Notes under the pieces: generated by a model
What the model saw: the letters and a program-made list of their open reading frames with translations, nothing else
Databases searched by the model: none
Told to the model about the DNA's origin: nothing
Shown: positions 21,274 to 30,227 of the stretch, piece by piece
How the letters are laid out: every line of letters begins with the position of its first letter
Position numbering within the stretch: position 1 is the first letter of the stretch
NCBI GenBank assembly: GCA_963205115.1
Contig: CAUJHV010000021.1
Span: 1-64,000 of the forward strand
Length of the DNA stretch: 64,000 bases
Reading direction: 5' to 3'
Source: Pseudomonadota bacterium
Lineage (GTDB): Bacteria; Pseudomonadota; Gammaproteobacteria; Burkholderiales; Burkholderiaceae_C
Translations under genes and position numbers: made by a program

Positions 21274-23310
21274 ATGAGCTCCATCGAAGGGAAACCGGAC
21301 GCGCTGCTCGCTGCCGCCCGCCAGGAAATGTTCAGCGGGAACACCGGGCCGGATTCGCCCATGTCCCTGGCGGGCCGACAGGCGGCCGAGCATGCCCATC
21401 AGGTCGGTGATGCGCGCACCGAGGCGCTGGCGCAGTTCTACGGCCACCACCACGGGATCCTGACACTGCCGTTCGACCAGGCGGAGGCCCGCATCGCCGC
21501 GCTGCAACGTCGCTGCGACGAGCTGGGCGAGCCCATCGGCGGGCGCCTGCTGCAGATCACGCGCGCCAATCTCTATTGCCTGCACCGGCGCTACGTGGAG
21601 TCGCTCGATATCGCCGTGCGGCTGGAGCGGCGCCACATGGCGGCCTTCGCACCGATCGAACAGGCCGCGCTGCTGTTCGTGCTCATCATTTCCAGCCGCG
21701 CTGGGGGCCACTTCGACCAGGTGGTCGACTACGCCTCGCGCAGCCTGGCGGTTGCCGATGCCTCGAACCAGGTCTACGCGATGGCGGGCGCGCGTGGCAA
21801 CTATGGTGGCGTGTTGATGGAGCTGGCGCTGGATGCGCAGGGCGCGCTGGGTCACCTGGAGATGGGACTGAAACTCCTGCGGCTGGCGCCCGCCTGCCCG
21901 GCGTACCTGCAGCTCCAGAGCATCCGCATCCAGGCGTTGGGCATGCTGGGGCGCCACGACGAGGCCTTGCGGATTTTTCGCCAGGAATTCTCGGGTCCGG
22001 ATGCGGCTGCCCGCGGACGCGACACGCGCGCGGCCACCGTGACGGCCTTGCTGGGCATGGGGCTGCTGGACGAGGCCGAGGCCTGGCTTGGCGAGCCGCC
22101 TGCCGTCGCCGACTCGGACCACGCCTGGCGCCGCCAACAGGCCTATCGCCGCGCCCGGATGCAGCTGTTGTGTGCACAGAAGAAATACGCCCAGGCGCGC
22201 GCCTGGGCCGAGGCCGAGATCGACACGCCGCGCAATTACGCGACCGATCCGATGTACGAGATGCGCATGCAGGACCTCCTGCGTGAGGCCTGCATCGGTC
22301 TGGGCGACCACGAGGCGGCCCTGGCCGCCGCGGTGGCTGCGCGTCAGGCGGCCCTGCCCGCTGTTCGCCTGTCGGGCCGTGCGCGCTACCTGGTGGCGCA
22401 ACTCAAGGATGGCGACAAGCAACTGGCCGACCTCTCGCCCATCGATTTCCGCCGCCTGGCCGAGATTGACCGGGCCGTCCAGGATGCGCAGGCGGTGTCG
22501 CCGGCGCCGCTGGAGTCACCGTCCGCAGCCGCGGACCCGGCGCCTGCCGACCCGGCCGCTGCGCAGCGCATTCCACGATTTCTGGCGCACGTGGTGCATG
22601 AGTTGCGCACGCCCATCGGCGGTGTGATGGGCATGGCCTCGCTGCTCAAGGCCTCGCCGTTGGACGAGCGGCAGAGCCGTTATGCGACGCTGCTGGAGAG
22701 TTCGGCCAAGACGCTGCTGTCACTGGTCAACGACGTGCTGGACCTGGCCAAGCTCGAACGCGGCCAGTTCACGCTCGAGCCGCGCCCGGTGGCGGTGCGG
22801 CCGTGGCTGCAGGAGACGCTGAGCCCGTTCGAGCCCATGGCCATGCTGCAGCAGGTGGTGGTGAGCGGGACCCTCGACGAGCACGTGCCGGCGCAGCTGT
22901 GCTTCGACGAATTGCGCCTGCGGCAGGTGCTGTCCAACCTGATTGCCAATGCCGTGAAGTTCACGCGTTCGGGTACGGTGAAGGTGCACCTGGGCCTGCT
23001 GGAGACCACACCCGATGGGCGCTGCACGCTGCGCGTGGAGGTGCAGGACACCGGCAGCGGCATCGCCGCGGACGAGGTCGGCGGCTTGTTTCAGGAGTTT
23101 GCCCAGGCCAACGCATCCGTGTCGCGCCAGCACGGCGGCACGGGCCTGGGGCTGGCACTGTGCAAGCAGCTGGTGGACCGCATGGGCGGGCGCATCGGCG
23201 TGCACAGCGTGCTCGGCAAGGGCAGCACCTTCTGGTTCGAGCTCACGCTGGCGGTGCCGCACGGCGACGGCGGCCGGCAAGCCGAAGCCACCCTGCGCGG
23301 CGCCTCCTGA
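21274..23310 (+). CDS. Soluble TPR histidine kinase
   Basis: A 678-residue kinase with no membrane segment. The first 400 residues are helical repeats of the tetratricopeptide type, then a Pro/Ala linker (about 408-430), a dimerisation domain with the phosphoaccepting His442 in AHVVHELRTPIGG, and an ATPase domain with N box NLIANAVKFT, G1 DTGSGI and G2 GGTGLGL. It is a complete kinase without a receiver domain. No response regulator is next to it. The TPR sensor resembles the one in the cyclase at 4906, though the two are not near-identical. The divergent cyclic di-GMP operon suggests but does not prove a link. Confidence 0.88.
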   Translation: MSSIEGKPDALLAAARQEMFSGNTGPDSPMSLAGRQAAEHAHQVGDARTEALAQFYGHHHGILTLPFDQAEARIAALQRRCDELGEPIGGRLLQITRANLYCLHRRYVESLDIAVRLERRHMAAFAPIEQAALLFVLIISSRAGGHFDQVVDYASRSLAVADASNQVYAMAGARGNYGGVLMELALDAQGALGHLEMGLKLLRLAPACPAYLQLQSIRIQALGMLGRHDEALRIFRQEFSGPDAAARGRDTRAATVTALLGMGLLDEAEAWLGEPPAVADSDHAWRRQQAYRRARMQLLCAQKKYAQARAWAEAEIDTPRNYATDPMYEMRMQDLLREACIGLGDHEAALAAAVAARQAALPAVRLSGRARYLVAQLKDGDKQLADLSPIDFRRLAEIDRAVQDAQAVSPAPLESPSAAADPAPADPAAAQRIPRFLAHVVHELRTPIGGVMGMASLLKASPLDERQSRYATLLESSAKTLLSLVNDVLDLAKLERGQFTLEPRPVAVRPWLQETLSPFEPMAMLQQVVVSGTLDEHVPAQLCFDELRLRQVLSNLIANAVKFTRSGTVKVHLGLLETTPDGRCTLRVEVQDTGSGIAADEVGGLFQEFAQANASVSRQHGGTGLGLALCKQLVDRMGGRIGVHSVLGKGSTFWFELTLAVPHGDGGRQAEATLRGAS

Positions 23311-23328
23311 AGCCGCTGATGTCGACCG

Positions 23329-23985
23329 TCAGCCTCCCTGCACGAGCGTGCGGATGCCCGAGGCGACGAACTGCACGCCCACGCAGATCAGCAAGAAACC
23401 CGACAGCCGTGTCATGACCTCGATGCCCACAGGCCCCAGGCGGTCGCTCACGCGGGGCGCGTGGCGCAGCAGCAGCCACTCGATCACACACACGCCGACC
23501 ATCGCCGCGACCGTCACCGCGTAGGCCATCACCTGCGCGCTCCAGGTGCCCAGCTCGCGGATCTCGGTGGAGATGCCGATCACCACGGCGATGGTGCCGG
23601 GGCCCGTGATGCCCGGCATGGCCAGCGGGAAGAAGGTCGGGTTGGCGGGCGGGTGCTCCTGCTTGTCGGGCGCGCGGATCGGCCCGCGGTCGTACATCAG
23701 CCCGTGGCCCAGGATGCCCACGACGATGCCGCCGGCCACGCGCAGCGCGCCGTAGGACACGCCGAACATCTGCAGCACCACCCCGCCGACGAACAGGCTC
23801 ACGACCAGGATGTAGAAGCAGTAGATGCAGGCCAGCCGGGCCATGCGCTTGCGCGCACGCTCGTCCATGCCTTGCGCCAGCGCCAGGTACATCGGCAGCG
23901 TGGACGGCGGGTTCACCACCGACAGCAGGCTGAGGAAGGCACCGGCACCGAAGGCGGCCAGCAGGGCGGAAACGTCGTCGAGCAT
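23329..23985 (-). CDS. MarC-family integral membrane protein
   Basis: A 218-residue protein with six hydrophobic segments and the MarC landmarks FLSLLSVVNPPSTLPMYLALAQGM near the start, PLAMPGITGPGTIAVVIG at about 122-139, and GVEIVMTRLSG-like GIEVMTRLSGFLLICVGVQF near the end. MarC/YchE proteins are predicted small-solute (possibly amino acid) transporters; the old link to multidrug resistance has not held. The C-terminus faces the kinase gene 18 bases away. The start ATG opens directly into the first membrane helix. Confidence 0.87.
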   Translation of the reverse strand: MLDDVSALLAAFGAGAFLSLLSVVNPPSTLPMYLALAQGMDERARKRMARLACIYCFYILVVSLFVGGVVLQMFGVSYGALRVAGGIVVGILGHGLMYDRGPIRAPDKQEHPPANPTFFPLAMPGITGPGTIAVVIGISTEIRELGTWSAQVMAYAVTVAAMVGVCVIEWLLLRHAPRVSDRLGPVGIEVMTRLSGFLLICVGVQFVASGIRTLVQGG

Positions 23986-24159
23986 GGTCAGGATTGTGCG
24001 GGCGCGGCGGGCTTGCGGCCCGGCTGCGGCTCGCCGGCGGCGTCCAGCGGTCACCCGCGCTTGACGATCCCCCTGCGGCGCGCTCGAATGCAGCTCCGCC
24101 CTCGTGAATGCCGGGGGGAGCTGCGAGTGATCGCCATAACCATCGATGGAGAAACGGCC

Positions 24160-24525
24160 ATGTCCACCGCTGCCCTGGTTGTCGTGGCCCTCGTCGGCCT
24201 GCTGCACGTCTACATCCTCGTGCTGGAGATGTTCCTGTGGGACAAGCCGCAGGGCCTCAAAGCCTTCGGCCTGACACCGCAGCTGGCGGCGCAGACCAAG
24301 GTGCTGGGTGCCAACCAGGGGCTCTACAACGGCTTTCTCGCGGCCGGGCTGTTCTGGGGCCTGTACCTGGGCGGGCCACAGGGCCGCCACGTGATGACCT
24401 TTTTCCTGGTGTGCGTCCTGGTGGCCGGTGTTTATGGCGCGGCGACGGCCAACAAGCGCATCCTGTTCATCCAGGCCGTGCCTGCGGCCATCGGTCTGAT
24501 CCTGCTGTTCCTGTCCAGCGTGTGA
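24160..24525 (+). CDS. DUF1304 membrane protein
   Basis: A 121-residue protein with four membrane segments and the DUF1304 pattern LVGLLHVYILVLEMFLWDKPQG at about 12-33, then ANQGLYNGFLAAGL and the last helix AVPAAIGLILLFLSSV. The function is unknown; members are small inner-membrane proteins of normal length like this one. The ribosome site is GGAGAA 6-11 bases before the ATG. It diverges from marC and converges on the nitrile hydratase genes. Confidence 0.88.
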   Translation: MSTAALVVVALVGLLHVYILVLEMFLWDKPQGLKAFGLTPQLAAQTKVLGANQGLYNGFLAAGLFWGLYLGGPQGRHVMTFFLVCVLVAGVYGAATANKRILFIQAVPAAIGLILLFLSSV

Positions 24526-24574
24526 GACCAGGTGGCCGCGCGCCCGTCGCGCGCGCGGCCTGGGGGCACGCCAC

Positions 24575-24973
24575 TCACGCGGCGTGCGTGGGGCCGTCGT
24601 CGAAGTCGCTGGCCCGCAGCTCGATGGGCTGGCCGTGCGGCGTGCGGTCCGCGGCGTGGTCCCAGGCGCGCGCGGTGCGCGCAAGTTCGTCGCGGGTGGC
24701 CACCGCCTTGCGCGCCACGAGGTCTTCCAGCGCGGACAGCCAGTGCAGGTAGTAGGTGTCGCCGTGATCCGGGTCGCCCGCGTCCTGCGCGCGTCGGATG
24801 GCCTGCGCCAGCGCATCGGCCCATTCGGCCCAGGTGAAGCAGCCGCGGCGGTGCAGGCTCAGCACCATCGCAAAGGCCTGCGCCTGCCAGGGCTCGGCGA
24901 AGGCCACGGGCTCGGGCTGGCCGGGCTCGCACGGGACGAAGGCGTGGCCGAGCGCCGTGTCGCCGCCGCTCAC
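24575..24973 (-). CDS. Nitrile hydratase accessory protein (activator)
   Basis: A 132-residue protein with the accessory-protein signature FAEPWQAQAFAMVLSLHRRGCFTW (about 25-48) and DPDHGDTYYLHWLSALEDLVARK (about 70-92). These proteins resemble the nitrile hydratase beta subunit N-terminus and escort cobalt into the alpha subunit through subunit exchange. The GTG start at 24973 was chosen because it overlaps the stop of a 21-codon frame that itself overlaps the beta-subunit stop, giving a chain of coupled starts; an AAAGGG lies upstream. It is last in the operon. Confidence 0.82.
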   Translation of the reverse strand: MSGGDTALGHAFVPCEPGQPEPVAFAEPWQAQAFAMVLSLHRRGCFTWAEWADALAQAIRRAQDAGDPDHGDTYYLHWLSALEDLVARKAVATRDELARTARAWDHAADRTPHGQPIELRASDFDDGPTHAA

Positions 24974-25035
24974 GAGGCAACCCTTTGCACGACGCGTGGC
25001 AGGCCGGGCGCCCGGGGACGTGGCGTTGCGTTCAT
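24970..25035 (-). CDS. Possible 21-codon coupling cistron
   Basis: An ATG overlapping the beta-subunit TGA (as ATGA) opens a 21-codon frame whose own TGA overlaps the GTG of the accessory gene (as GTGA). Such double overlap would carry ribosomes across the gap. The peptide (MNATPRPRAPG...) has no recognisable features. It may be only a coupling device or a chance frame. Confidence 0.3.
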   Translation of the reverse strand: MNATPRPRAPGLPRVVQRVAS

Positions 25036-25742
25036 CCCCGGTCCTCCGCGGCCACGGCTTCGAGATAGGGCTCCCAGGCATCGATGCTGACCGTCAGCCG
25101 CGCCGACTCCGACGACTCGGCGGCCGCGGGCCAGAGGTCCCGGCCCTGCAGCACGACGGTGTAGAGCCAACGTGGGTCCTCGCCGCGGCCGCTGGCGTGG
25201 GCGTCGGCGAAAACATGCGCGCCGTGCACGCGTTCGATGACACCGCAGTGCCCGCGGGCATAGCGCGGCAGCCGCGTGTGGTGCGGCACCTCGCCGGCAT
25301 ACAGGCGCACCCGGTCACCGACGGCAAAGCGAGCGGGAGTCGTGGCCGGCCGCTCGGTGGGTGCGCCGCGGGCCAGCCCGGCGGCGACGTGGGCCGCCTG
25401 CAGCGGGCCCCGCGGCAGCGCGCGCGGCGGCTGCAATACGGTACCGCGCGCGGCCTCCGCGGGTGTGACGAGCCCGCGCTCGGCCAGCAGGCGCAGCAGG
25501 GCCTCGAACCAGATCGCGTAGTAGCCCAGCCGCGCATAGCCGGGCAGCGTTTCGCGCGCGCGGCGGCTCATGTCGATGTTCCAGCTGCCGGTCGCGCCCA
25601 TGGCCAGCGTGAGCGCCAGGACCTGCGGCTCCCAGGCCGCGTGGAAGCGCTCGTCTTCCGGCTCCGGCGTCACCGGCGCGAAGTGCCGGCGCTGCCCGCC
25701 GATATCGGCGCGGGAGCGGTAGGCGGCGGAAGCCTGGGTCAT
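25032..25742 (-). CDS. nthB: Nitrile hydratase, beta subunit
   Basis: A 236-residue structural subunit of the enzyme that hydrates nitriles to amides. Key regions are DIGG at residues 13-16, FHAAWEPQVLALTLAMGATGSWNID (about 33-57), the RLGYYAIWFEALLRLL helix, and the SH3-like C-terminal barrel with FAVGDRVRL, RYARGHCGVIERVHGAHVFAD and LYTVVLQGRDLWP. These match the usual heterodimer partner. The order here is alpha, beta, accessory on one transcript, 37 bases after alpha. No amidase gene is adjacent to complete the nitrile-to-acid route. Confidence 0.92.
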   Translation of the reverse strand: MTQASAAYRSRADIGGQRRHFAPVTPEPEDERFHAAWEPQVLALTLAMGATGSWNIDMSRRARETLPGYARLGYYAIWFEALLRLLAERGLVTPAEAARGTVLQPPRALPRGPLQAAHVAAGLARGAPTERPATTPARFAVGDRVRLYAGEVPHHTRLPRYARGHCGVIERVHGAHVFADAHASGRGEDPRWLYTVVLQGRDLWPAAAESSESARLTVSIDAWEPYLEAVAAEDRG

Positions 25743-25779
25743 GTCGAAGGCTGATGGCGCGGCGGGTTCGATCGGGTGC

Positions 25780-26451
25780 TCAGGCCGGCTGCAGCGCGTC
25801 GGCGGACACCGGCGGCCGCGGCAGCCCGGTGCCGATCATCGAATCGCGTGTCACCCAGTCGGCCAGCGCGGCCTCGTCCAGGCCTTCGGTGCCGGCGGGC
25901 CGCATCGGCAGCACGAGGTAGCGCAGCTCGGCGGTGGAGTCCCACACCCGCACCTGCGTGGCCTCGGGCAGGGTCACGCCGAATTCGGCCAGCACGGCAC
26001 GCGGCTCGCGCACCGCGCGCGATCGGTAGGGCGCACTCTTGTACCAGGCCGGCGGCAGGCCCAGCACCGGCCAGGGGTAGCAGCTGCACAAGGTGCACAC
26101 CACCATGTGGTGCGTGTCAGGGGTGTTCTCGACCACCTGCATGTGCTCGCCCTGGCGCCCGGCATAGCCCAGCGAGGCGATGGCGGCCGTGGCGTCGCGC
26201 CGCAGCCAGCTGCGGAAGTCCGGGTCGACCCAGGCCCGCGCCACGACACGGGCACCGTTGCGCGGACCGACCTTCGTCTGGTAGGTGTCGATCAGGACGT
26301 CCAGCGCGGCCGGATCGATATAGCCCTTGTCGGTGAGGACCGTCTGCAGTGCACGCACGCGCAGGTCCATCGGCGAGAGCTCACTGTGGTCGTGAGCGTC
26401 GTGCTCGCCGTGGTCCGGGTGCGGCGCGTGGGGCGGTTGCTGCGCTGGCAT
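25780..26451 (-). CDS. nthA: Nitrile hydratase, alpha subunit (cobalt type)
   Basis: A 223-residue catalytic subunit. The metal claw VCTLCSC puts cysteines at 119, 122 and 124; Thr at the second position marks the cobalt-binding class, whereas iron enzymes have Ser. Cys122 and Cys124 would be oxidised to sulfinic and sulfenic acid in the mature enzyme. Surrounding family motifs are [12 protein letters not shown] and [24 protein letters not shown]. The N-terminus is unusual: six His in residues 8-22 ([15 protein letters not shown]), a possible metal-holding tail. It starts 68 bases after malQ ends in the same direction, so its promoter is either in that short gap or read-through. Confidence 0.93.
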   Translation of the reverse strand: MPAQQPPHAPHPDHGEHDAHDHSELSPMDLRVRALQTVLTDKGYIDPAALDVLIDTYQTKVGPRNGARVVARAWVDPDFRSWLRRDATAAIASLGYAGRQGEHMQVVENTPDTHHMVVCTLCSCYPWPVLGLPPAWYKSAPYRSRAVREPRAVLAEFGVTLPEATQVRVWDSTAELRYLVLPMRPAGTEGLDEAALADWVTRDSMIGTGLPRPPVSADALQPA

Positions 26452-26519
26452 GCATCAAGCGTAGCAGGATCGACCCCCCGCTGTCAGTTGCGGCCGCCGC
26501 CGCCCGGCGCTGGCCGCGC

Positions 26520-28067
26520 TCAGTAGTGCGCCGGCTCGGCCTTCTTCGGCGTGGGCACACCCAGCAGTTCGAACGCGCCGCGGCCGCTGGCGGCCGTCAT
26601 CAGGCCCAGTACGCGGCCGGGTTCGTGCCCGACCATCGGCCAGTGGAAGCGCCAGGTCCAGTTGCTGCCGCCCAGCGTGCCGGGCGTGTTCATGCGGTGC
26701 TCGCTGGGCAGGCCCAGCACGTCCTGCAGCGGGAAGATGGCGATGTGGGCCACGGAGTTGAGCGCCGCGCGGATCATGGCCCAGTGCACGTCGTGCGCGC
26801 CACAGGCCAGGTAGGTGCCGGCGTACTGGCATTGGTACGCGCCGGCATGGTCCCACCAGCCGCGCACGGTGTCGTTGTCGTGCGTGCCGGTATAGACCAC
26901 CACGTTGCGTTCGTAGGTGTGCGGCAGGAACTCGTGGTCGCCGTCGCCGCCGAAGGCGAACTGCAGGATCTTCATCCCCGGGTAGCCCAGCGCCTGTCGC
27001 AGGGTGTGCACGTCGGGCGTGATGAAGCCCAGGTCTTCGGCGACGATGGGCAGTTCGCCCAGCGCGGCGGCGATGGCGTCGAACAGCGGCTTGCCCGGGC
27101 CCTTCACCCAGCGGCCCTGCTGCGCCGTGGGGCTGGAAGCCGGGATTTCCCAGTAGCCCGCGAAGCCGCGGAAGTGGTCGATGCGGAAGGCATCGGCGTG
27201 GCCCAGCATGCGCTTGACGCGCGCAGCCCACCAGGCGAAGCCTTCGTCGGCCATGCGGTCCCAGCGGTACAGCGGGTTGCCCCAGCGCTGGCCCAGCGGG
27301 CCCAGGTCGTCGGGCGGCACGCCGGCCACCACGGTGGGCTGGAAGTTCTCGTCCAGCGTGTAGAGATCGGGGCGCGACCAGCAATCGGCGCTGTGGTGGG
27401 CGATGAAGATCGGCAGGTCGCCCATGATGGAGATGCCGCGCGCGTGGCAGTAGGTGCGCAGCGCCGAGCACTGCGTGTCGAAGCACCACTGCACGAAGCA
27501 CCAGAAGCCCATCTCGTCGGCGTGCGTCTGGCGTGCCTCGAGCAGCGCGCGTGGCTCGCGGCGCGCCAGCGCCGGCGCCCAGTCCCACCAGGCCTTGCCG
27601 CCGTGTGCGGTCTCCAGCGTCATGAACAGCGCGTAGTCGTCCAGCCAGCCTGCTTCGCGCTCGCACCAGGTGTCGAACGCCGCTTGTTCCTGGGCGGATG
27701 CACGCAGGCCAAAGCCGGCCCAGGCGGCGCGCAGCTGCGCCAGTCGCCAGGGCACGACATGGGCGAAGTCCACGCGCTCGTCGGAAAATCCGCCCGCCGG
27801 CAGCACCGGCGGTGCCAGCCAGCGCGCCTGCACCAGCGGCTCCAGCGCCACCATCAGCGGGCTGCCGGCGAAGGCGCTGACGCTCTGGTAGGGCGAATCG
27901 CCCGGGCCGATGGGCGTGGTCGGCAGCCATTGCCACACGCGCTGGCCGCAGGACTGCAGCCAGTCCGCGAAGTGGTAGGCCCCAGGGCCGAAGTCACCGA
28001 TGCCGTGCGGGCCGGGCAGCGAGGTCAGGTGCAGCAGGATGCCGGAGGTGCGCTGTTGGAGGTTCAT
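26520..28067 (-). CDS. malQ: 4-alpha-glucanotransferase (amylomaltase)
   Basis: A 515-residue GH77 enzyme that shuffles alpha-1,4-glucan chains, releasing glucose and making longer dextrins from maltose and maltotriose. Motifs: HLTSLPGPHGIGDFG at 13-27, SPYQSVSAFAGSP, GDLPIFIAHHSADCW, the nucleophile Asp in DAFRIDHFRGF (about 291-301), the acid/base Glu in IVAEDLGFITPDV, and the stabilising Asp in GTHDNDT. Length is that of the bacterial core enzyme rather than the longer E. coli form. It follows glgX by 48 bases, ending the glgB-glgX-malQ operon. Confidence 0.96.
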   Translation of the reverse strand: MNLQQRTSGILLHLTSLPGPHGIGDFGPGAYHFADWLQSCGQRVWQWLPTTPIGPGDSPYQSVSAFAGSPLMVALEPLVQARWLAPPVLPAGGFSDERVDFAHVVPWRLAQLRAAWAGFGLRASAQEQAAFDTWCEREAGWLDDYALFMTLETAHGGKAWWDWAPALARREPRALLEARQTHADEMGFWCFVQWCFDTQCSALRTYCHARGISIMGDLPIFIAHHSADCWSRPDLYTLDENFQPTVVAGVPPDDLGPLGQRWGNPLYRWDRMADEGFAWWAARVKRMLGHADAFRIDHFRGFAGYWEIPASSPTAQQGRWVKGPGKPLFDAIAAALGELPIVAEDLGFITPDVHTLRQALGYPGMKILQFAFGGDGDHEFLPHTYERNVVVYTGTHDNDTVRGWWDHAGAYQCQYAGTYLACGAHDVHWAMIRAALNSVAHIAIFPLQDVLGLPSEHRMNTPGTLGGSNWTWRFHWPMVGHEPGRVLGLMTAASGRGAFELLGVPTPKKAEPAHY

Positions 28068-28115
28068 GGGAAGGCGGGCGCCACGCGGGCGTCGGTGACT
28101 TGAAAGGGGTGCGGC

Positions 28116-30227
28116 TCAGTCTGCCGGCTCGCCGGTGTCGCGCAGCACCACCAGGCCATGGGCGCCCACGGCGATGGCCCAGTCCGTGACCTGGCCGGCC
28201 TGCCACTCGCCGCTGGTGTCCAGCGCGACGCGCCAGGGCGCGGGTCCGCGGTTGGGCAGGTTGAAACGCTGGGCGTGCGGCTTGGGATTGAAGGCGATGA
28301 ACAGCGCGCGGCTGCCCGCCGGCGGCTTGCCGTCCTCGACCACGTCGATGCGGCAGGCCAGCGGTTGCGGGTGCGGGTCCTGCCACTCGGCATCGGTGAG
28401 CTCGCGGCCGTCTGCGGCCGTCCAGCGCATCACCGGCTCCTGACCGTCGGCCGGGCCGCCGAGGAACCAGCGCGGGTGGTTCAGCGCGGGCTCTTCGCGG
28501 CGCAGCGCGGTGAGCCGGCCGACGAAGGCCTCGAAGCCGTGGTCGGCGCGCGGCCAGTCCATCCAGCCGGTCGGGTTGTCCTGGTTCCAGGCGTTGTTGT
28601 TGCCTTGCTGGCTGTTGAGGATCTCGTCGCCGGCATTGAGCATGGGCGTGCCCTGCGCCAGCAGCAGCGTGCCCATCAGCGCGCGGCGGAGGCGGGCGCG
28701 GCGTTCGGCCACGGCAGGGTCCGCCGATGGGCCCTCGGGCCCCAACGGCGCGCAGGCCTCGTCGGCGCGGCCGTCGCGGTTGTCTTCGCCGTTGGCGTGG
28801 TTGCGCTTGCCGGCATAACTGGTGAAATCCGCCAACGTGAAGCCGTCGTGCGCGGCGATGAAGTTGACGCTGGCCGTGGGCTTGCGCTGGCCGTGGTGGA
28901 ACAGGTCGTTGGAAGCCGCGAAGCGGCGTGCGAAGTCGCCGCGGCTGGTGGTCTGGCCCAGCCAGAAGCGCCGTGCCGCATCGCGGAACTTGTCGTTCCA
29001 CTCCAGCCAGCGTGTGGGGAAGCGGCCCACCTGGTAGCCGTTGGGGCCGGAATCCCAGGCTTCGGCGATCAGCCGCACGCGCGACAGCACCGGGTCCTGC
29101 GCCAGCGCGGCGAAGAAGGGCGCACGCGCATCGAAGTCCGGGTGCATGCGGCCCAGCACCGTGGCCAGGTCGAAGCGGAAGCCGTCCACACCCATGTCCT
29201 TGGCCCACCAGCGCAGGGAGTCCAGCACGAAGTGCGTCACGCGCGGGTGCGCCAGGTTCAGCGTGTTGCCGCAGCCGGTGTAGTTCAGGCAGCGGCCCTG
29301 TTCGTCCAGCCGGTACCACGAGGCGTGGTCCAGGCCGCGGAAGGCGATGGTCGGGCCGCGCTCGTCGGCTTCGGCCGTGTGGTTGTAGACCACGTCCAGC
29401 AGCACCTCGATGCCGTGTGCATGCAGCGTGGCGACCATCGCGCGGAACTCGTCGTTGGCCGCGGAGGGGTTGCCACGGTCCTGCGCGAAGCGCGGGTCGG
29501 CGCAGAAGAAGCCCAGGGTGTTGTAGCCCCAGTGGTTGCTCAGGCCCTTGGGGCCGAGGAAGGCCTCGTCGACGTGGTACTGCACCGGCAGCAGCTCCAC
29601 CGCCGTGACGCCCAGGCGCTTGAAGTGGCCGATGGCCGCCGGGTGCGCCAGCGCGGCGTAGGTGCCGCGCAGCTCGTCCGGGATGCCGGGGTGCAGCATC
29701 GAAAAGCTCTTGACCTGCACCTCGTAGATGACCAGGTCGCGTTCCGCGTGGCGCGGCGCATTGCGCCAGCCCGGGGCCACGCCCACAGGCTCGGCCACGC
29801 GCGCCTTCAGCGCGAAGGCCGCGTTGTCGCGGCGGTCGGGGCCGCCTTCGGGGCCGCGTTCGAGGTGTTCGACGCGCCACTCGAAGCGCCCGACGATCTC
29901 GCGCGCGCAGGGGTCCAGCAGCAGCTTGCGCGGGTTGAAGCGGTGGCCTTGTTCCGGCGCCCAGGGGCCGTGCGCGCGAAACCCGTAGACGAGCCCCGCG
30001 CCCACGCCCGGCAGGAAGGCGTGCCAGACGCCGTCGTGCGGACCGTGCATGCGCCAGCGGCGCATCTCGTACTGCCCGTCGGCATCGAACACGCACAGCT
30101 CCATGCCCGTGGCATGGTCGGAGAAGACCGCGAAGTTGACCCCGCCGTTGCGCGCGATGGCGCCCATCGGCGTGGGGTAGCCCTCGAGCAGGGCGTGCGG
30201 AAGGGTTTCGAAGAGGTTGCTCAGCAC
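28116..30227 (-). CDS. glgX: Glycogen debranching enzyme
   Basis: A 703-residue GH13 isoamylase-type enzyme that cuts alpha-1,6 branches of phosphorylase-trimmed glycogen. It has an N-terminal CBM48-like domain ([22 protein letters not shown]), then VYEVQVK-like [23 protein letters not shown], the nucleophile in [11 protein letters not shown], the acid Glu in LIAEAWD, and [11 protein letters not shown]. The start is a GTG at 30227 that overlaps the last codons and stop of glgB by seven bases, so translation is coupled. This places the first methionine-equivalent right before [20 protein letters not shown], the usual GlgX beginning. Confidence 0.95.
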   Translation of the reverse strand: MLSNLFETLPHALLEGYPTPMGAIARNGGVNFAVFSDHATGMELCVFDADGQYEMRRWRMHGPHDGVWHAFLPGVGAGLVYGFRAHGPWAPEQGHRFNPRKLLLDPCAREIVGRFEWRVEHLERGPEGGPDRRDNAAFALKARVAEPVGVAPGWRNAPRHAERDLVIYEVQVKSFSMLHPGIPDELRGTYAALAHPAAIGHFKRLGVTAVELLPVQYHVDEAFLGPKGLSNHWGYNTLGFFCADPRFAQDRGNPSAANDEFRAMVATLHAHGIEVLLDVVYNHTAEADERGPTIAFRGLDHASWYRLDEQGRCLNYTGCGNTLNLAHPRVTHFVLDSLRWWAKDMGVDGFRFDLATVLGRMHPDFDARAPFFAALAQDPVLSRVRLIAEAWDSGPNGYQVGRFPTRWLEWNDKFRDAARRFWLGQTTSRGDFARRFAASNDLFHHGQRKPTASVNFIAAHDGFTLADFTSYAGKRNHANGEDNRDGRADEACAPLGPEGPSADPAVAERRARLRRALMGTLLLAQGTPMLNAGDEILNSQQGNNNAWNQDNPTGWMDWPRADHGFEAFVGRLTALRREEPALNHPRWFLGGPADGQEPVMRWTAADGRELTDAEWQDPHPQPLACRIDVVEDGKPPAGSRALFIAFNPKPHAQRFNLPNRGPAPWRVALDTSGEWQAGQVTDWAIAVGAHGLVVLRDTGEPAD

